From the NCBI RefSeq assembly GCF_000317695.1, contig NC_019771.1, forward strand, positions 5,694,001-5,758,000: a DNA stretch of 64,000 nucleotides. The letters are read 5' to 3'. This stretch comes from Anabaena cylindrica PCC 7122. Lineage in GTDB: Bacteria > Cyanobacteriota > Cyanobacteriia > Cyanobacteriales > Nostocaceae. The notes under the pieces are model-generated. The model did not search any database. It was not told where the DNA came from and saw only the letters and a list, made by a program, of their open reading frames with translations. The position numbers and the translations under genes were made by a program. Shown here in pieces: positions 25,605-33,587 of the stretch (its first letter is position 1; every line of letters starts with the position of its first letter).

Positions 25605-27131
25605 TTACGCCCCTACAGACTCCTTCGCTGCATACAATACCTCAGCCGAGATATCTTTAAAGCCACGTTCACGGGCAAATTTTTCAGTATTTCGCTTTAC
25701 TTTTCCGCGCACAAAACCAGGAATCTTATTTAATTCTGCTTGTCCATCTTTTGTCCAATTTAAACCGGATTCTGCGGAAATTCCTTTGGTAATTACTTCT
25801 TTTGTATCGTGTCCACCAAAGATTTCTAATAAGTGATCTTCCATTCCCAAAGTAAAGGAATTGTAGATTAAATCAGTGATTTGATTTGTGCCTTCATAAC
25901 CCATAAATGGTTTGTAACCAATGGGGAAATTTTGGACGTGGATAGGTGCTGCAATCACACCGCAAGGAATATCCAAACGTTTACCAACGTGGCGTTCCAT
26001 CTGTGTACCAAATATAGCAGAAGGTTCAACGCGAGCGATCGCATCCCCAATTTCTCCATGATCGTCTGTAATCAATACCTCATCGCAATATTCGCTCACC
26101 TGTTCTCTAAACCAGTCAGCATCATACTTGCAATAAGTACCAGCCCAAACCACATGAATCCCCATTTCCCGTGACAAAATCTTAGTTAAAGCAGCCGCAT
26201 GGGTATTATCACCAAAAACCACCGCTTTCTTCCCAGTTAAATTCTGACAGTCAATCGAACGGGAAAACCAAGCAGCTTGGGATACATGGAGAGTTTGTTC
26301 ATTAATGAAGTCTTCGTAATCAACCTCACCACCTTGGGCATTAATTACCTGCTGAATTTTGCGGATACATCTTGCCGTTTCCACAACACCCATCGGCGTA
26401 ATATCTACGTAAGGAGTCCCGAATTCTTCTTCTAAATATTTAGCTGTAGTTAAACCAAGTTCACGGTAAGGAACTAGATTAAACCAAGCTTTTGGCATAT
26501 TCTTCAACTCGTGAACCGAAGCACCTTCAGGAATGACAGTATTTACCTCAATTCCCAAATCAGCCATTAGCCGTTTCAGTTCAGTACAGTCGTGATTATT
26601 GTGGAAACCAAGAGTAGAAATACCAAAGATGTTAACTGAAGGTTTAGCAGTTTTTTCTGTTGGTAGTTCCCCACGCTTGCGGGCTTTCTCAATGTAATAT
26701 TGAACGATTTGTTGTAGAGTCCGGTCTGCGGCTTGTAATTCGTTGTAGCGGTAATGGTTCACGTCCGCCAGCATTACGTCCCCTTTCGCTTCCAACTGCG
26801 CCCTTTCCACAAAGTTGTGTAAGTCTTCTTGCAGAATGCTGGAGGTGCAGGTGGGGGTTAAGACAATTAAATCGGGGTGTTCTTCAGCGTCTTTGCGGGT
26901 GATGTTATCCACCACCTTTTCTTGAGAACCACGCGCTAAAACGTTTCTGTCAACCACACTGGTTGTCACTGGGGTAAAGTCTCTCTCCCGCGATAGCATG
27001 GAACGCATAACATTAAAGTAGTCATCACCGAGAGGTGCGTGCATGATTGCGTGAACGTTTTTAAAGGAACTAGCAATCCGCAAAGTACCAATGTGGGCGG
27101 GGCCTGAATACATCCAGTAAGCCAATTTCAT
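25605..27131 (-). CDS. chlB: Light-independent protochlorophyllide reductase subunit B
   Basis: ChlB forms, with ChlN, the catalytic component of the dark-operative protochlorophyllide reductase, a nitrogenase-like enzyme reducing ring D during chlorophyll synthesis. The 508-residue product starts MKLAYWMYSGPAHIGTLRIA and keeps Asp36, the unusual aspartate ligand of the [4Fe-4S] cluster. It carries TPTCTSSILQEDLHNF and VFGDNTHAAALTKIL of the NifK-like fold. The C-terminus has the small ELNKIPGFVRGKVKRNTEKF domain. chlL and chlN are not in the window. Confidence 0.97.
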   Translation of the reverse strand: MKLAYWMYSGPAHIGTLRIASSFKNVHAIMHAPLGDDYFNVMRSMLSRERDFTPVTTSVVDRNVLARGSQEKVVDNITRKDAEEHPDLIVLTPTCTSSILQEDLHNFVERAQLEAKGDVMLADVNHYRYNELQAADRTLQQIVQYYIEKARKRGELPTEKTAKPSVNIFGISTLGFHNNHDCTELKRLMADLGIEVNTVIPEGASVHELKNMPKAWFNLVPYRELGLTTAKYLEEEFGTPYVDITPMGVVETARCIRKIQQVINAQGGEVDYEDFINEQTLHVSQAAWFSRSIDCQNLTGKKAVVFGDNTHAAALTKILSREMGIHVVWAGTYCKYDADWFREQVSEYCDEVLITDDHGEIGDAIARVEPSAIFGTQMERHVGKRLDIPCGVIAAPIHVQNFPIGYKPFMGYEGTNQITDLIYNSFTLGMEDHLLEIFGGHDTKEVITKGISAESGLNWTKDGQAELNKIPGFVRGKVKRNTEKFARERGFKDISAEVLYAAKESVGA

Positions 27132-27484
27132 CCGGTCTTCTCCCTTTACAACTCAAATAACTATAAGTGCTTGATTATTAAATCGTTTCTGATTTTCTCA
27201 AACCTAACCGTTATGAACAAATAAGGTTTGTTGCGAGGTTATTTGACTTGGGAGACAGTAAAACCTAGTTCCTGACTGGGTTATAGCTATAGACTTAAAC
27301 AATATTCATGTTGTTTAAATCAATAAATCTTAATAATTAGCAAAATCTTGGGATCAATTTTGAGCAATTGACATCACTGATATTTGTTAATTTAAACCGC
27401 AAAAAAGCCAAATGATATAATCAGTCTTTATCAGTAATTTGCTAAAATATACACAATAGGAATTAATTACCTATTACAAAAATT

Positions 27485-28174
27485 ATGGTAAAAATACCCT
27501 TTCTCGCTTCGACAATTCCTCCTTTGACAAACGGCGATAAACTCACTCGTTATGAATTTGAGCGTCGATATAATGCCATCCCTAAACCTAAAAAAGCTGA
27601 ATTAATCGAAGGAATAGTCTATATTATGCCTGCTGCTTTGCGTTTTAGAAGTCATGGACAACCTCATGGTCGGATAACTGGTTGGTTGTTTAGTTATGAA
27701 GCTATGACTCCCGGTGTGGCATTAGGAGTTGAACCCACGGTGCGTTTAGACTTAGATAACGAACCTCAACCTGATGCAGTTTTGATTATTACACCAGAAG
27801 CAGGTGGACAAACTCGAATCAGTGAGGATGATTATATTGAAGGTGCGCCGGAGTTAGTTGTGGAAATTGCTGCTAGTAGTGCAGCTATTGACCTACATAG
27901 CAAAAAACAAGCTTATCGCCGTAATGGTGTCAAAGAATATATTGTTTGGCAAGTTTTAGACCAAAAATTGAATTGGTTTTCTCTGGAAGAAGGTGAATAT
28001 TTAGAACTAGCACCTAATCAAGATGGAATTTTACAAAGTCGGGTATTTCCAGGTTTATGGTTAGCGGTAAATGAATTATTAACAGGTAATATGCAAGGCG
28101 TGTTGAATGTTTTACAAGCTGGTTTAAAGTCTGTTGAACACACGAATTTTATACAGAAATTAGATAGTAATTAA
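27485..28174 (+). CDS. Uma2 family (DUF820) PD-(D/E)XK protein
   Basis: A 229-residue restriction-endonuclease-fold protein. The N-terminus has the Uma2 region YEFERRYNAIPKPKKAELIE, then NEPQPDAVLIITPE (first Asp), GAPELVVEIAASSAAIDLHS (Glu) and SKKQAYRRNGVKEYIVWQVL (Lys and closing strand). The C-terminal tail is family-typical. It is one of three Uma2 genes in this window and is distant from the other two in sequence. The upstream 353 bases (27132-27484) separate it from the divergent chlB gene and contain no other gene; no partner gene is evident. Confidence 0.88.
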   Translation: MVKIPFLASTIPPLTNGDKLTRYEFERRYNAIPKPKKAELIEGIVYIMPAALRFRSHGQPHGRITGWLFSYEAMTPGVALGVEPTVRLDLDNEPQPDAVLIITPEAGGQTRISEDDYIEGAPELVVEIAASSAAIDLHSKKQAYRRNGVKEYIVWQVLDQKLNWFSLEEGEYLELAPNQDGILQSRVFPGLWLAVNELLTGNMQGVLNVLQAGLKSVEHTNFIQKLDSN

Positions 28175-28239
28175 CCTATTTTTAGGTTTCATTAAAAAAG
28201 TCTAATTGTGTTTGCTTAACTTCCTGTTTTGCGATTCCA

Positions 28240-28260
28240 TTACCTGTCAGAGACAGGTAA
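28240..28260. terminator. Palindrome between Uma2 and the amine oxidase
   Basis: TTACCTGTC, AGA, GACAGGTAA form a perfect hairpin between two convergent genes. There is no long T-run, so transcription termination is only likely by position. Confidence 0.4.
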
Positions 28261-28298
28261 CGAAGTGAAAGTCTCTACAAAACTAATTTAAAGCTAAT

Positions 28299-30278
28299 TT
28301 ATTCACCCAAATTAATCGCGGGATTTCTACTAAAAAAACCCCTGGGCATCAACTTAAACCCAACTTGGTGTCGTGGCATTACTGGCCAATCTTCGGGACG
28401 GGGAACATGAGTCATTCCCATTGTGTACCACACCACAACATCTTCACCAGTTAAAGACTCATTATCAGCAATATACTTTGGTAAACCTTCGCCTGGTTTT
28501 GCTTGATTGGGATAATCTCCACCTGCATACATTTCACTAGATTTATATTTTGTTACCCAAAGATGATGAGTTGCAAAACTGGCTTTTTCGCGGATTTTTG
28601 CACCTTCTACCGCATACAAAATGGTGTTTCCTCCTGGCATCAACATATATGCAGGGGAAACACCTAAATTATTCTGTTTATCTGCACTAGCAATCATCCA
28701 TTCTCGACTGTGTTTGATATCTAAATCACGGACAGCAGCTTTTTCTGTTTTTAATGGTGTGTCTTCTACAGTAATAGCATTTCCCAAAGGATTTTTATCA
28801 CTTATTGGCAAAGCTTCAACATTCATTTCCATCACAGAATTAGCCTGACCATCTACATCTAAATCTAGACGATAGTTGAAGAAATGCTGGTGATTTACTC
28901 CAAATATATTCTGAGCTAATAATCTGCCAAAGGAATTATTTTGAGTTTGGATTTTGGCTGTTGTTCCCTGTGCCAGAACAATACCTGTTAACTCATTTTG
29001 TACTTCTAAAGTACCATCCTGGTGAAAAATCCAATTAATGCTGTAATCATAATTATCAACAGCCGTTGTCATCTTCATTACTAATTCACGACTGCGACGA
29101 ACATCATTTTTTTGGCTATTGTATTCAAAATGTTTCCAGAGTACACCGTTGTCTCTTTCATAGATACCAATGACTCCAGGCATTGTATAAGCATCTCCTT
29201 CACCATTAGCAAATACGGCATCCAGTAAAACCCCATTATCGGGAACTTCTTTACCTATTTCCATTTTATTAGCTAACAAACCAAGGTTATATTCTCCGAC
29301 ATCAAAGGCGTTACGAAATGACCAATTAGGATTAGAATCACCATAAGGAACTGCCATTTCTGATAAGCCGGCACGATATAAAATTGGTCTGTATTTTTCG
29401 ACATCTTTGTAATTAACAAGATATAAAACCAATCCTTCACGAGGATGCATTAAATAACGAAATTTCCAACCTTGCCAACTAATTTCGTTACCTTTAATTC
29501 TGAAGGTTTGACCATGAGATTGAATAATTTTTAAGGGTTTTGGTGGTGAAAGTAATTTACTGAAAGATTTTAGATCATAGTCCCAATTTTCTTGAGATAT
29601 AGGAACTACACCGTTATCAACAAAACTATCAATTTCACCTTTGTTTAAATTAACTGTAACCAAAACTCCTTCAATGGGACGGGCATAAAAATTTGATAGT
29701 TTCCCTTTATAATAAGATAATGCTCGACAAAGACGATTACCTGATTTTTCTTCTGCTGGAGTGAGTATTCCTCCTGTCCAGCAACTGATTTGCACTTGGT
29801 CAAAATCTGTAATTCCCCGCTTTTGCATGGCTTTTTGCCATTGAGGATCGGATTTAATGACTTCTTTTGCTATCTCATAATCTGGGGGTAATATTGCAGG
29901 TTGAACACCGGGTTTTTCTTCCCAAGAAGTTAAGGTTTTGGTGGTGAGATCAACTGTTCCTGTAAAAGTTTTGTTGAGTTCACGTTCATAAACTAATAAA
30001 AAAACCTGGCGTGTAAATGACTTACCAGGTGTAAAATTCAAGACTTCTTTTTTATCCGGTTCTTGCAAAGCAATCATGGGAAAAAATGCTGTATCGCTCA
30101 AGGTTTTTTCCTGTTTGAGTATGTCTACAGCTTGATTGATTTCTATCTCGGTTAATGGGTTTAAAGGATGGGAAATGACAGATTCCTGAGCAGATAAAAT
30201 GCCCATAAATCCCAGTATGGTAGTAGCGAAAACAATGATGGCAACAACTAGCCCAAAAAACCTTAGTCTCTGAATCAT
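28299..30278 (-). CDS. Copper-containing primary-amine oxidase
   Basis: Copper amine oxidases deaminate primary amines to aldehydes with release of ammonia and peroxide, using a topaquinone made from an active-site tyrosine. The 659-residue product has an N-terminal signal or membrane segment (FFGLVVAIIVFATTILGFMG). It has the precursor motif VDNYDYS with Tyr410, the copper ligands HQHFFNYRLDLDVDG (His-x-His) and the third His in GMTHVPRPEDWPVMP. The start at 30278 is preferred because the longer frame to 30362 runs into a palindromic repeat. The protein is probably periplasmic. Confidence 0.9.
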   Translation of the reverse strand: MIQRLRFFGLVVAIIVFATTILGFMGILSAQESVISHPLNPLTEIEINQAVDILKQEKTLSDTAFFPMIALQEPDKKEVLNFTPGKSFTRQVFLLVYERELNKTFTGTVDLTTKTLTSWEEKPGVQPAILPPDYEIAKEVIKSDPQWQKAMQKRGITDFDQVQISCWTGGILTPAEEKSGNRLCRALSYYKGKLSNFYARPIEGVLVTVNLNKGEIDSFVDNGVVPISQENWDYDLKSFSKLLSPPKPLKIIQSHGQTFRIKGNEISWQGWKFRYLMHPREGLVLYLVNYKDVEKYRPILYRAGLSEMAVPYGDSNPNWSFRNAFDVGEYNLGLLANKMEIGKEVPDNGVLLDAVFANGEGDAYTMPGVIGIYERDNGVLWKHFEYNSQKNDVRRSRELVMKMTTAVDNYDYSINWIFHQDGTLEVQNELTGIVLAQGTTAKIQTQNNSFGRLLAQNIFGVNHQHFFNYRLDLDVDGQANSVMEMNVEALPISDKNPLGNAITVEDTPLKTEKAAVRDLDIKHSREWMIASADKQNNLGVSPAYMLMPGGNTILYAVEGAKIREKASFATHHLWVTKYKSSEMYAGGDYPNQAKPGEGLPKYIADNESLTGEDVVVWYTMGMTHVPRPEDWPVMPRHQVGFKLMPRGFFSRNPAINLGE

Positions 30279-30324
30279 TAGTTTACTTAATTTAGAACTT
30301 ATACCAGGTAAAAAAAAGAATGCG

Positions 30325-30415
30325 ACAGATAGGTAGGTTGGGTATAACAGAGAGAAACCCAACAGAGTTAAGGTTTTGCTGTTGGGTTGCGTTCCTTAAC
30401 CCAACCTACATCTGT
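30325..30415. repeat. Palindromic repeat upstream of the amine oxidase
   Basis: ACAGATAGGTAGGTTGGGTA and its near complement AACCCAACCTACATCTGT enclose an inner pair CCCAACAG and CTGTTGGG. It overlaps the first codons of the longest amine oxidase frame and is better read as a non-coding element. Confidence 0.7.
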
Positions 30416-30512
30416 AACAATAATTTTTAAAATTGGTATTGGTTATTTATTTCCCCAGTGCTAATAGTAAAACCGATAGATTCAGAAACTAATTTGCAAA
30501 TAATTGGCTGGA

Positions 30513-31037
30513 TTATGCAGTAACCAAACGTCGTAAAGATTCAGCACGACGTTTTGCAGTGGCGTTATTAGGAACCAATTTTAGTACTGCTTCATACATT
30601 TCCAGTGCTTGAGAATTTAATTTTTTCTTCTCGTAAGCGTGTCCAAGATTATTCAAGGCTGATATATAATCTGGGTTTAATTTGATTGCTTCTTTGTACT
30701 GACGAATTGCTAAGTCATATTGCTCTTGGGCAAAATAAACATAACCCAAACCGTTGTAAATTGGGGCAATATTTTCTTCTCCCTCTTCTTCAGCAGCTTT
30801 AAGAGCTTTTTGAAATAGGGGTATTGATTGAGTAAAGACTTTTTTTTCGGAATAAATACTGGCTAATTCATAATATTCTTGAGCCGTACCTTTTTCTTTA
30901 GTTAACTTGCTTTTCAACTTGGAAAGAGAACCTTCTAGTTTGCGAGTTTTGAAAATTTCTCGAAAAACACTCACACCTGCAAATGCGAGCAGACCAACAA
31001 AAACTGAGAGATAAACGACGGCTAGATTGTTATCCAT
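30513..31037 (-). CDS. Membrane-anchored tetratricopeptide repeat protein
   Basis: A 174-residue protein with an N-terminal membrane helix (LAVVYLSVFVGLLAFAGVSV), a basic linker, and about three TPR units from residue 50 on: QEYYELASIYSEKKVFTQSI, APIYNGLGYVYFAQEQYDLA and ISALNNLGHAYEKKKLNSQA. The last two have canonical TPR spacing. TPR proteins of this layout in cyanobacteria often assist assembly of thylakoid complexes, but no client can be named from the sequence. The neighbours are unrelated. Confidence 0.85.
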   Translation of the reverse strand: MDNNLAVVYLSVFVGLLAFAGVSVFREIFKTRKLEGSLSKLKSKLTKEKGTAQEYYELASIYSEKKVFTQSIPLFQKALKAAEEEGEENIAPIYNGLGYVYFAQEQYDLAIRQYKEAIKLNPDYISALNNLGHAYEKKKLNSQALEMYEAVLKLVPNNATAKRRAESLRRLVTA

Positions 31038-31114
31038 TGCCTACAAATACAAATATAAAAAGTGCTTTCTCTATCTATTATTCAACTTTCTGGGAAAATG
31101 GGGAAATAAAAAAA

Positions 31115-31148
31115 TAATTCGTAATTCGTAATTCGTAATTCGTAATTC
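31115..31148. repeat. Tandem heptamer repeat (TAATTCG)
   Basis: Four exact TAATTCG units and a fifth partial one lie in tandem upstream of the TPR gene. Such short tandem heptamers are common in filamentous cyanobacterial intergenic DNA. Confidence 0.85.
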
Positions 31149-31214
31149 TTAATATATACCTTCTTCCTTCGCGTCCTTCGCGCCTTCGCGGTTCATTTAA
31201 TCCATATTCTGCTG

Positions 31215-32033
31215 TTAAGGAAATAACCCCCAAAATTGTGCGCGTTCTTTGAGCCAACCTGTAGCTGTGTAACGTGCGATCGCTTCATTTACCTTTCGCC
31301 TTAACTCATCGTACTGCAAACCCTTGGGCATCACAACCGATAAAGGTTGGGCTGATAGCTTGGTGGGTAATAGCCGATATTGAGGATATTCTTGCACCCA
31401 ACCACTGAGAACGCTGGTATCAGCCGCAAAAGCATCAGCAGTGTTATTTTCGATTTTTTCCCGTGCTTCTACGTAGGAATTCACGCCTACTAACTCAGCA
31501 TTAGGTATAAAATACCTTACCCTAGCGATAGTACTAGAATTATTGAGGACTGCGATTTTACGTTTAGATAAATCTTGCAATTTTTGAATAGATGTATCTT
31601 TTGTAACTATTGCCGCACCATCAATATAATACGGAACACTAAAACTAACTATACGGGAACGTGATTCAGTTGCTGTAACTCTGGCAATGGTGAGGTCTAC
31701 TTGATTGTTTAAAATTACTGACAAGCGATCGCTATTAGCAACCGATTTAAATCTCACCGCATCCGGTTTACCTAGTAATTCCTCTGCCAAACGCCTGGCT
31801 AAATCAATTTCTAACCCTTGTAAATTGCCGTTATCATCCTTAAATCCCAAAGGACGCAAGTTATATTTAACAGCAATATTTACATAGCCTCGTTGCTGAA
31901 TTTCCGGCAACGTAGCGGCTGAAGCAGTCAAAGATTTTCCCCCGAAACAAAGGCAGAAAACCAAAATTAAGGTAGCGGATAATACCAGATGTAACTGATT
32001 AATTTTTGACCACCTGTTACATCCGTTATTCAT
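31215..32033 (-). CDS. Family 3 extracellular solute-binding protein (amino-acid type)
   Basis: A 272-residue periplasmic binding protein of the polar amino acid ABC-transporter class. A signal peptide (LHLVLSATLILVFCLCFGG then SLTASAA) precedes TLPEIQQRGYVNIAVKYNLR, GFKDDNGNLQGLEIDLARRL (the substrate-contact Asp/Arg region), DLTIARVTATESRSRIVSFS and AVLNNSSTIARVRYFIP. These are the SBP_bac_3 landmarks. No permease or ATPase gene is adjacent. It lies 12 bases after rplT on the same strand, so it may receive read-through from the ribosomal protein genes. Confidence 0.88.
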   Translation of the reverse strand: MNNGCNRWSKINQLHLVLSATLILVFCLCFGGKSLTASAATLPEIQQRGYVNIAVKYNLRPLGFKDDNGNLQGLEIDLARRLAEELLGKPDAVRFKSVANSDRLSVILNNQVDLTIARVTATESRSRIVSFSVPYYIDGAAIVTKDTSIQKLQDLSKRKIAVLNNSSTIARVRYFIPNAELVGVNSYVEAREKIENNTADAFAADTSVLSGWVQEYPQYRLLPTKLSAQPLSVVMPKGLQYDELRRKVNEAIARYTATGWLKERAQFWGLFP

Positions 32034-32045
32034 CCGTTGCCACCT

Positions 32046-32402
32046 TTATCCTTTAACTGCGTTTGCCATTTCTGCCACTTTAGCAAAACTTGCAGGATCA
32101 AGAACTGCCAATTGTGCCAACATTTTGCGGTTTAGTTCAATGTTAGCTTTTTTGAGATTACCAATTAACTGGCTGTAGCTTAAACCATGTTGTCTAGAAG
32201 CTGCGTTAATACGTGTAATCCATAGACGACGGAAATCACGCTTCTTCTTTTTGCGATCGCGGTAAGAACTGCGAAGCGCCTTCATCACCTGTTGGTTAGC
32301 GGTTCTAAACAGAGTTGAGTGAGAACCACGAAACCCTTTAGCTATTTTGAGAATTTTATTGCGGCGTTTACGAGCTACATTACCGCGTTTTACCCGAGTC
32401 AT
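32046..32402 (-). CDS. rplT: 50S ribosomal protein L20
   Basis: L20 binds 23S rRNA domain I and is needed early in large-subunit assembly. The 118-residue product starts MTRVKRGNVARKRRNKILKI, contains GSHSTLFRTANQQVMKALRS and RLWITRINAASRQHGLSYSQ, and has the expected basic N-terminal extension and length. It follows rpmI by 21 bases on the same strand, the conserved rpmI-rplT pair; infC is not next to them here. Confidence 0.98.
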   Translation of the reverse strand: MTRVKRGNVARKRRNKILKIAKGFRGSHSTLFRTANQQVMKALRSSYRDRKKKKRDFRRLWITRINAASRQHGLSYSQLIGNLKKANIELNRKMLAQLAVLDPASFAKVAEMANAVKG

Positions 32403-32423
32403 ATCTTAACTACCTGTGATGTT

Positions 32424-32621
32424 TTACAAATAAGGGAGCATCAAACGTACATTGTCTGCATCACGTTCACATACCAGTGCAGACTGGCGCAAACCACGTT
32501 TCTTGTTGGAAGACTTGTGTTCCAGAAGGTGGCTTTTGAAAGCTTTGCGACGGACAATTTTACCTGTACCAGTGGCACGAAATCGCTTCGCCGCTGCTTT
32601 ACGAGTTTTGAGTTTAGGCAT
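32424..32621 (-). CDS. rpmI: 50S ribosomal protein L35
   Basis: The 65-residue, strongly basic L35 begins MPKLKTRKAAAKRFRATGTG and continues HLLEHKSSNKKRGLRQSALV, both diagnostic. The ATG at 32621 is the family start; the open frame extends upstream to 32672, but those residues have no homology to L35. It is the first gene of the rpmI-rplT pair. Confidence 0.98.
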   Translation of the reverse strand: MPKLKTRKAAAKRFRATGTGKIVRRKAFKSHLLEHKSSNKKRGLRQSALVCERDADNVRLMLPYL

Positions 32622-32673
32622 GGGTTTGGCTATGATTCGACACAATCTATTATTATATATCAAAAAAACCAAA

Positions 32674-33381
32674 TTAATTTTTTGTGGAGGTTGCGACTTT
32701 AGGATCTAAGACAATACTTGCGCCGGTTTTATCTACGTGGTAAGTCCAAGATTGATTTTTCACTTTCACAATTACTATCCAGCCTTCTATGGGGTCAAAC
32801 TGTTGAGTACAGACTTCACCAAAACTGAATACGCAAGCATTACTAAAGGTTTGTTGGGTTGCTTGAGTAATTTTTATGGCATTTTGTGGTAATCCAGAGC
32901 GTTTAGAAGCATCACTCACAACCTTATCAGCTATATCCTTCGGCAGTTGGGAAGTAGCAGATACATTCACTTTGGGGTCGAGCAGGATTTGTGAACCAGG
33001 TTGATTGACATGATAAGTCCATGATTGATCTTTTACCTGCACAACTACCTTCCAGCCTCGAATAGGTCTGTATTCCTTAGTGCAAATTTCTCCAAATCGA
33101 AAAATACAGGGATTTCCAAAGGTTGTAACTGTGACTTGAGTAATTTTCAAATCAGGCATTTTTACCCCAGAACGTTTAGCCGCATCTCGTAGCACGGCTC
33201 TAGAAATATCTCTAGGTAGATTGTTTCGATTTTGAGCTAATTGTGTCTGTTCTGGACTAGGAATAGCCACAGAGGTTTGATTGTTAGAAATATCAAGTCC
33301 ACAAGCCAGCAACCCGCTTAAAGCAAGGGTTAAAACAATTGATTGAGGTAATTTACCGATATTTTTCAAATGAAATGACAT
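32674..33381 (-). CDS. Lipoprotein with two tandem copies of an uncharacterised domain
   Basis: A 235-residue secreted protein with a lipoprotein signal (IVLTLALSGLLACGLD). The mature part is an internal duplication of about 80 residues. Copy one runs from PRDISRAVLRDAAKRSGV, through FGNPCIFRFGEICTKEY and GWKVVVQVKDQSWTYHVN. Copy two runs from PKDIADKVVSDASKRSGL, through FSNACVFSFGEVCTQQF and GWIVIVKVKNQSWTYHVD. Each copy has two cysteines seven to eight residues apart, probably a disulphide. No known function is recognised. The gene ends 53 bases before rpmI on the same strand. Confidence 0.8.
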   Translation of the reverse strand: MSFHLKNIGKLPQSIVLTLALSGLLACGLDISNNQTSVAIPSPEQTQLAQNRNNLPRDISRAVLRDAAKRSGVKMPDLKITQVTVTTFGNPCIFRFGEICTKEYRPIRGWKVVVQVKDQSWTYHVNQPGSQILLDPKVNVSATSQLPKDIADKVVSDASKRSGLPQNAIKITQATQQTFSNACVFSFGEVCTQQFDPIEGWIVIVKVKNQSWTYHVDKTGASIVLDPKVATSTKN

Positions 33382-33410
33382 AATCTGTTTTCCGCCTCAA
33401 TTTAACAAGA

Positions 33411-33516
33411 TATAGCGGTTCTCGGTTGAGTGAGATACAAGAACCCCACCCCCAACCCCCTCATTGCTTGCGGGGAGGGGGCTATGATGTATTTCATTCA
33501 AGTGCATACCGCTATA
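33411..33516. repeat. MITE-like element with TATAGCGGT ends
   Basis: TATAGCGGTT on the left and ACCGCTATA on the right are inverted. The centre contains an AACCCCCTCATTGCTTGCGG then GGAGGGGG hairpin and GAGTGAGATAC facing ATGTATTTCATTC. Related copies lie at 48481-48575 and 50949-51274. Confidence 0.75.
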
Positions 33517-33587
33517 TATAAACTTATTTACTATTTTTAGTTTAGTTTTGTTCCCCAAATTGTTATTGAAATCAGGGAATACAGAAT

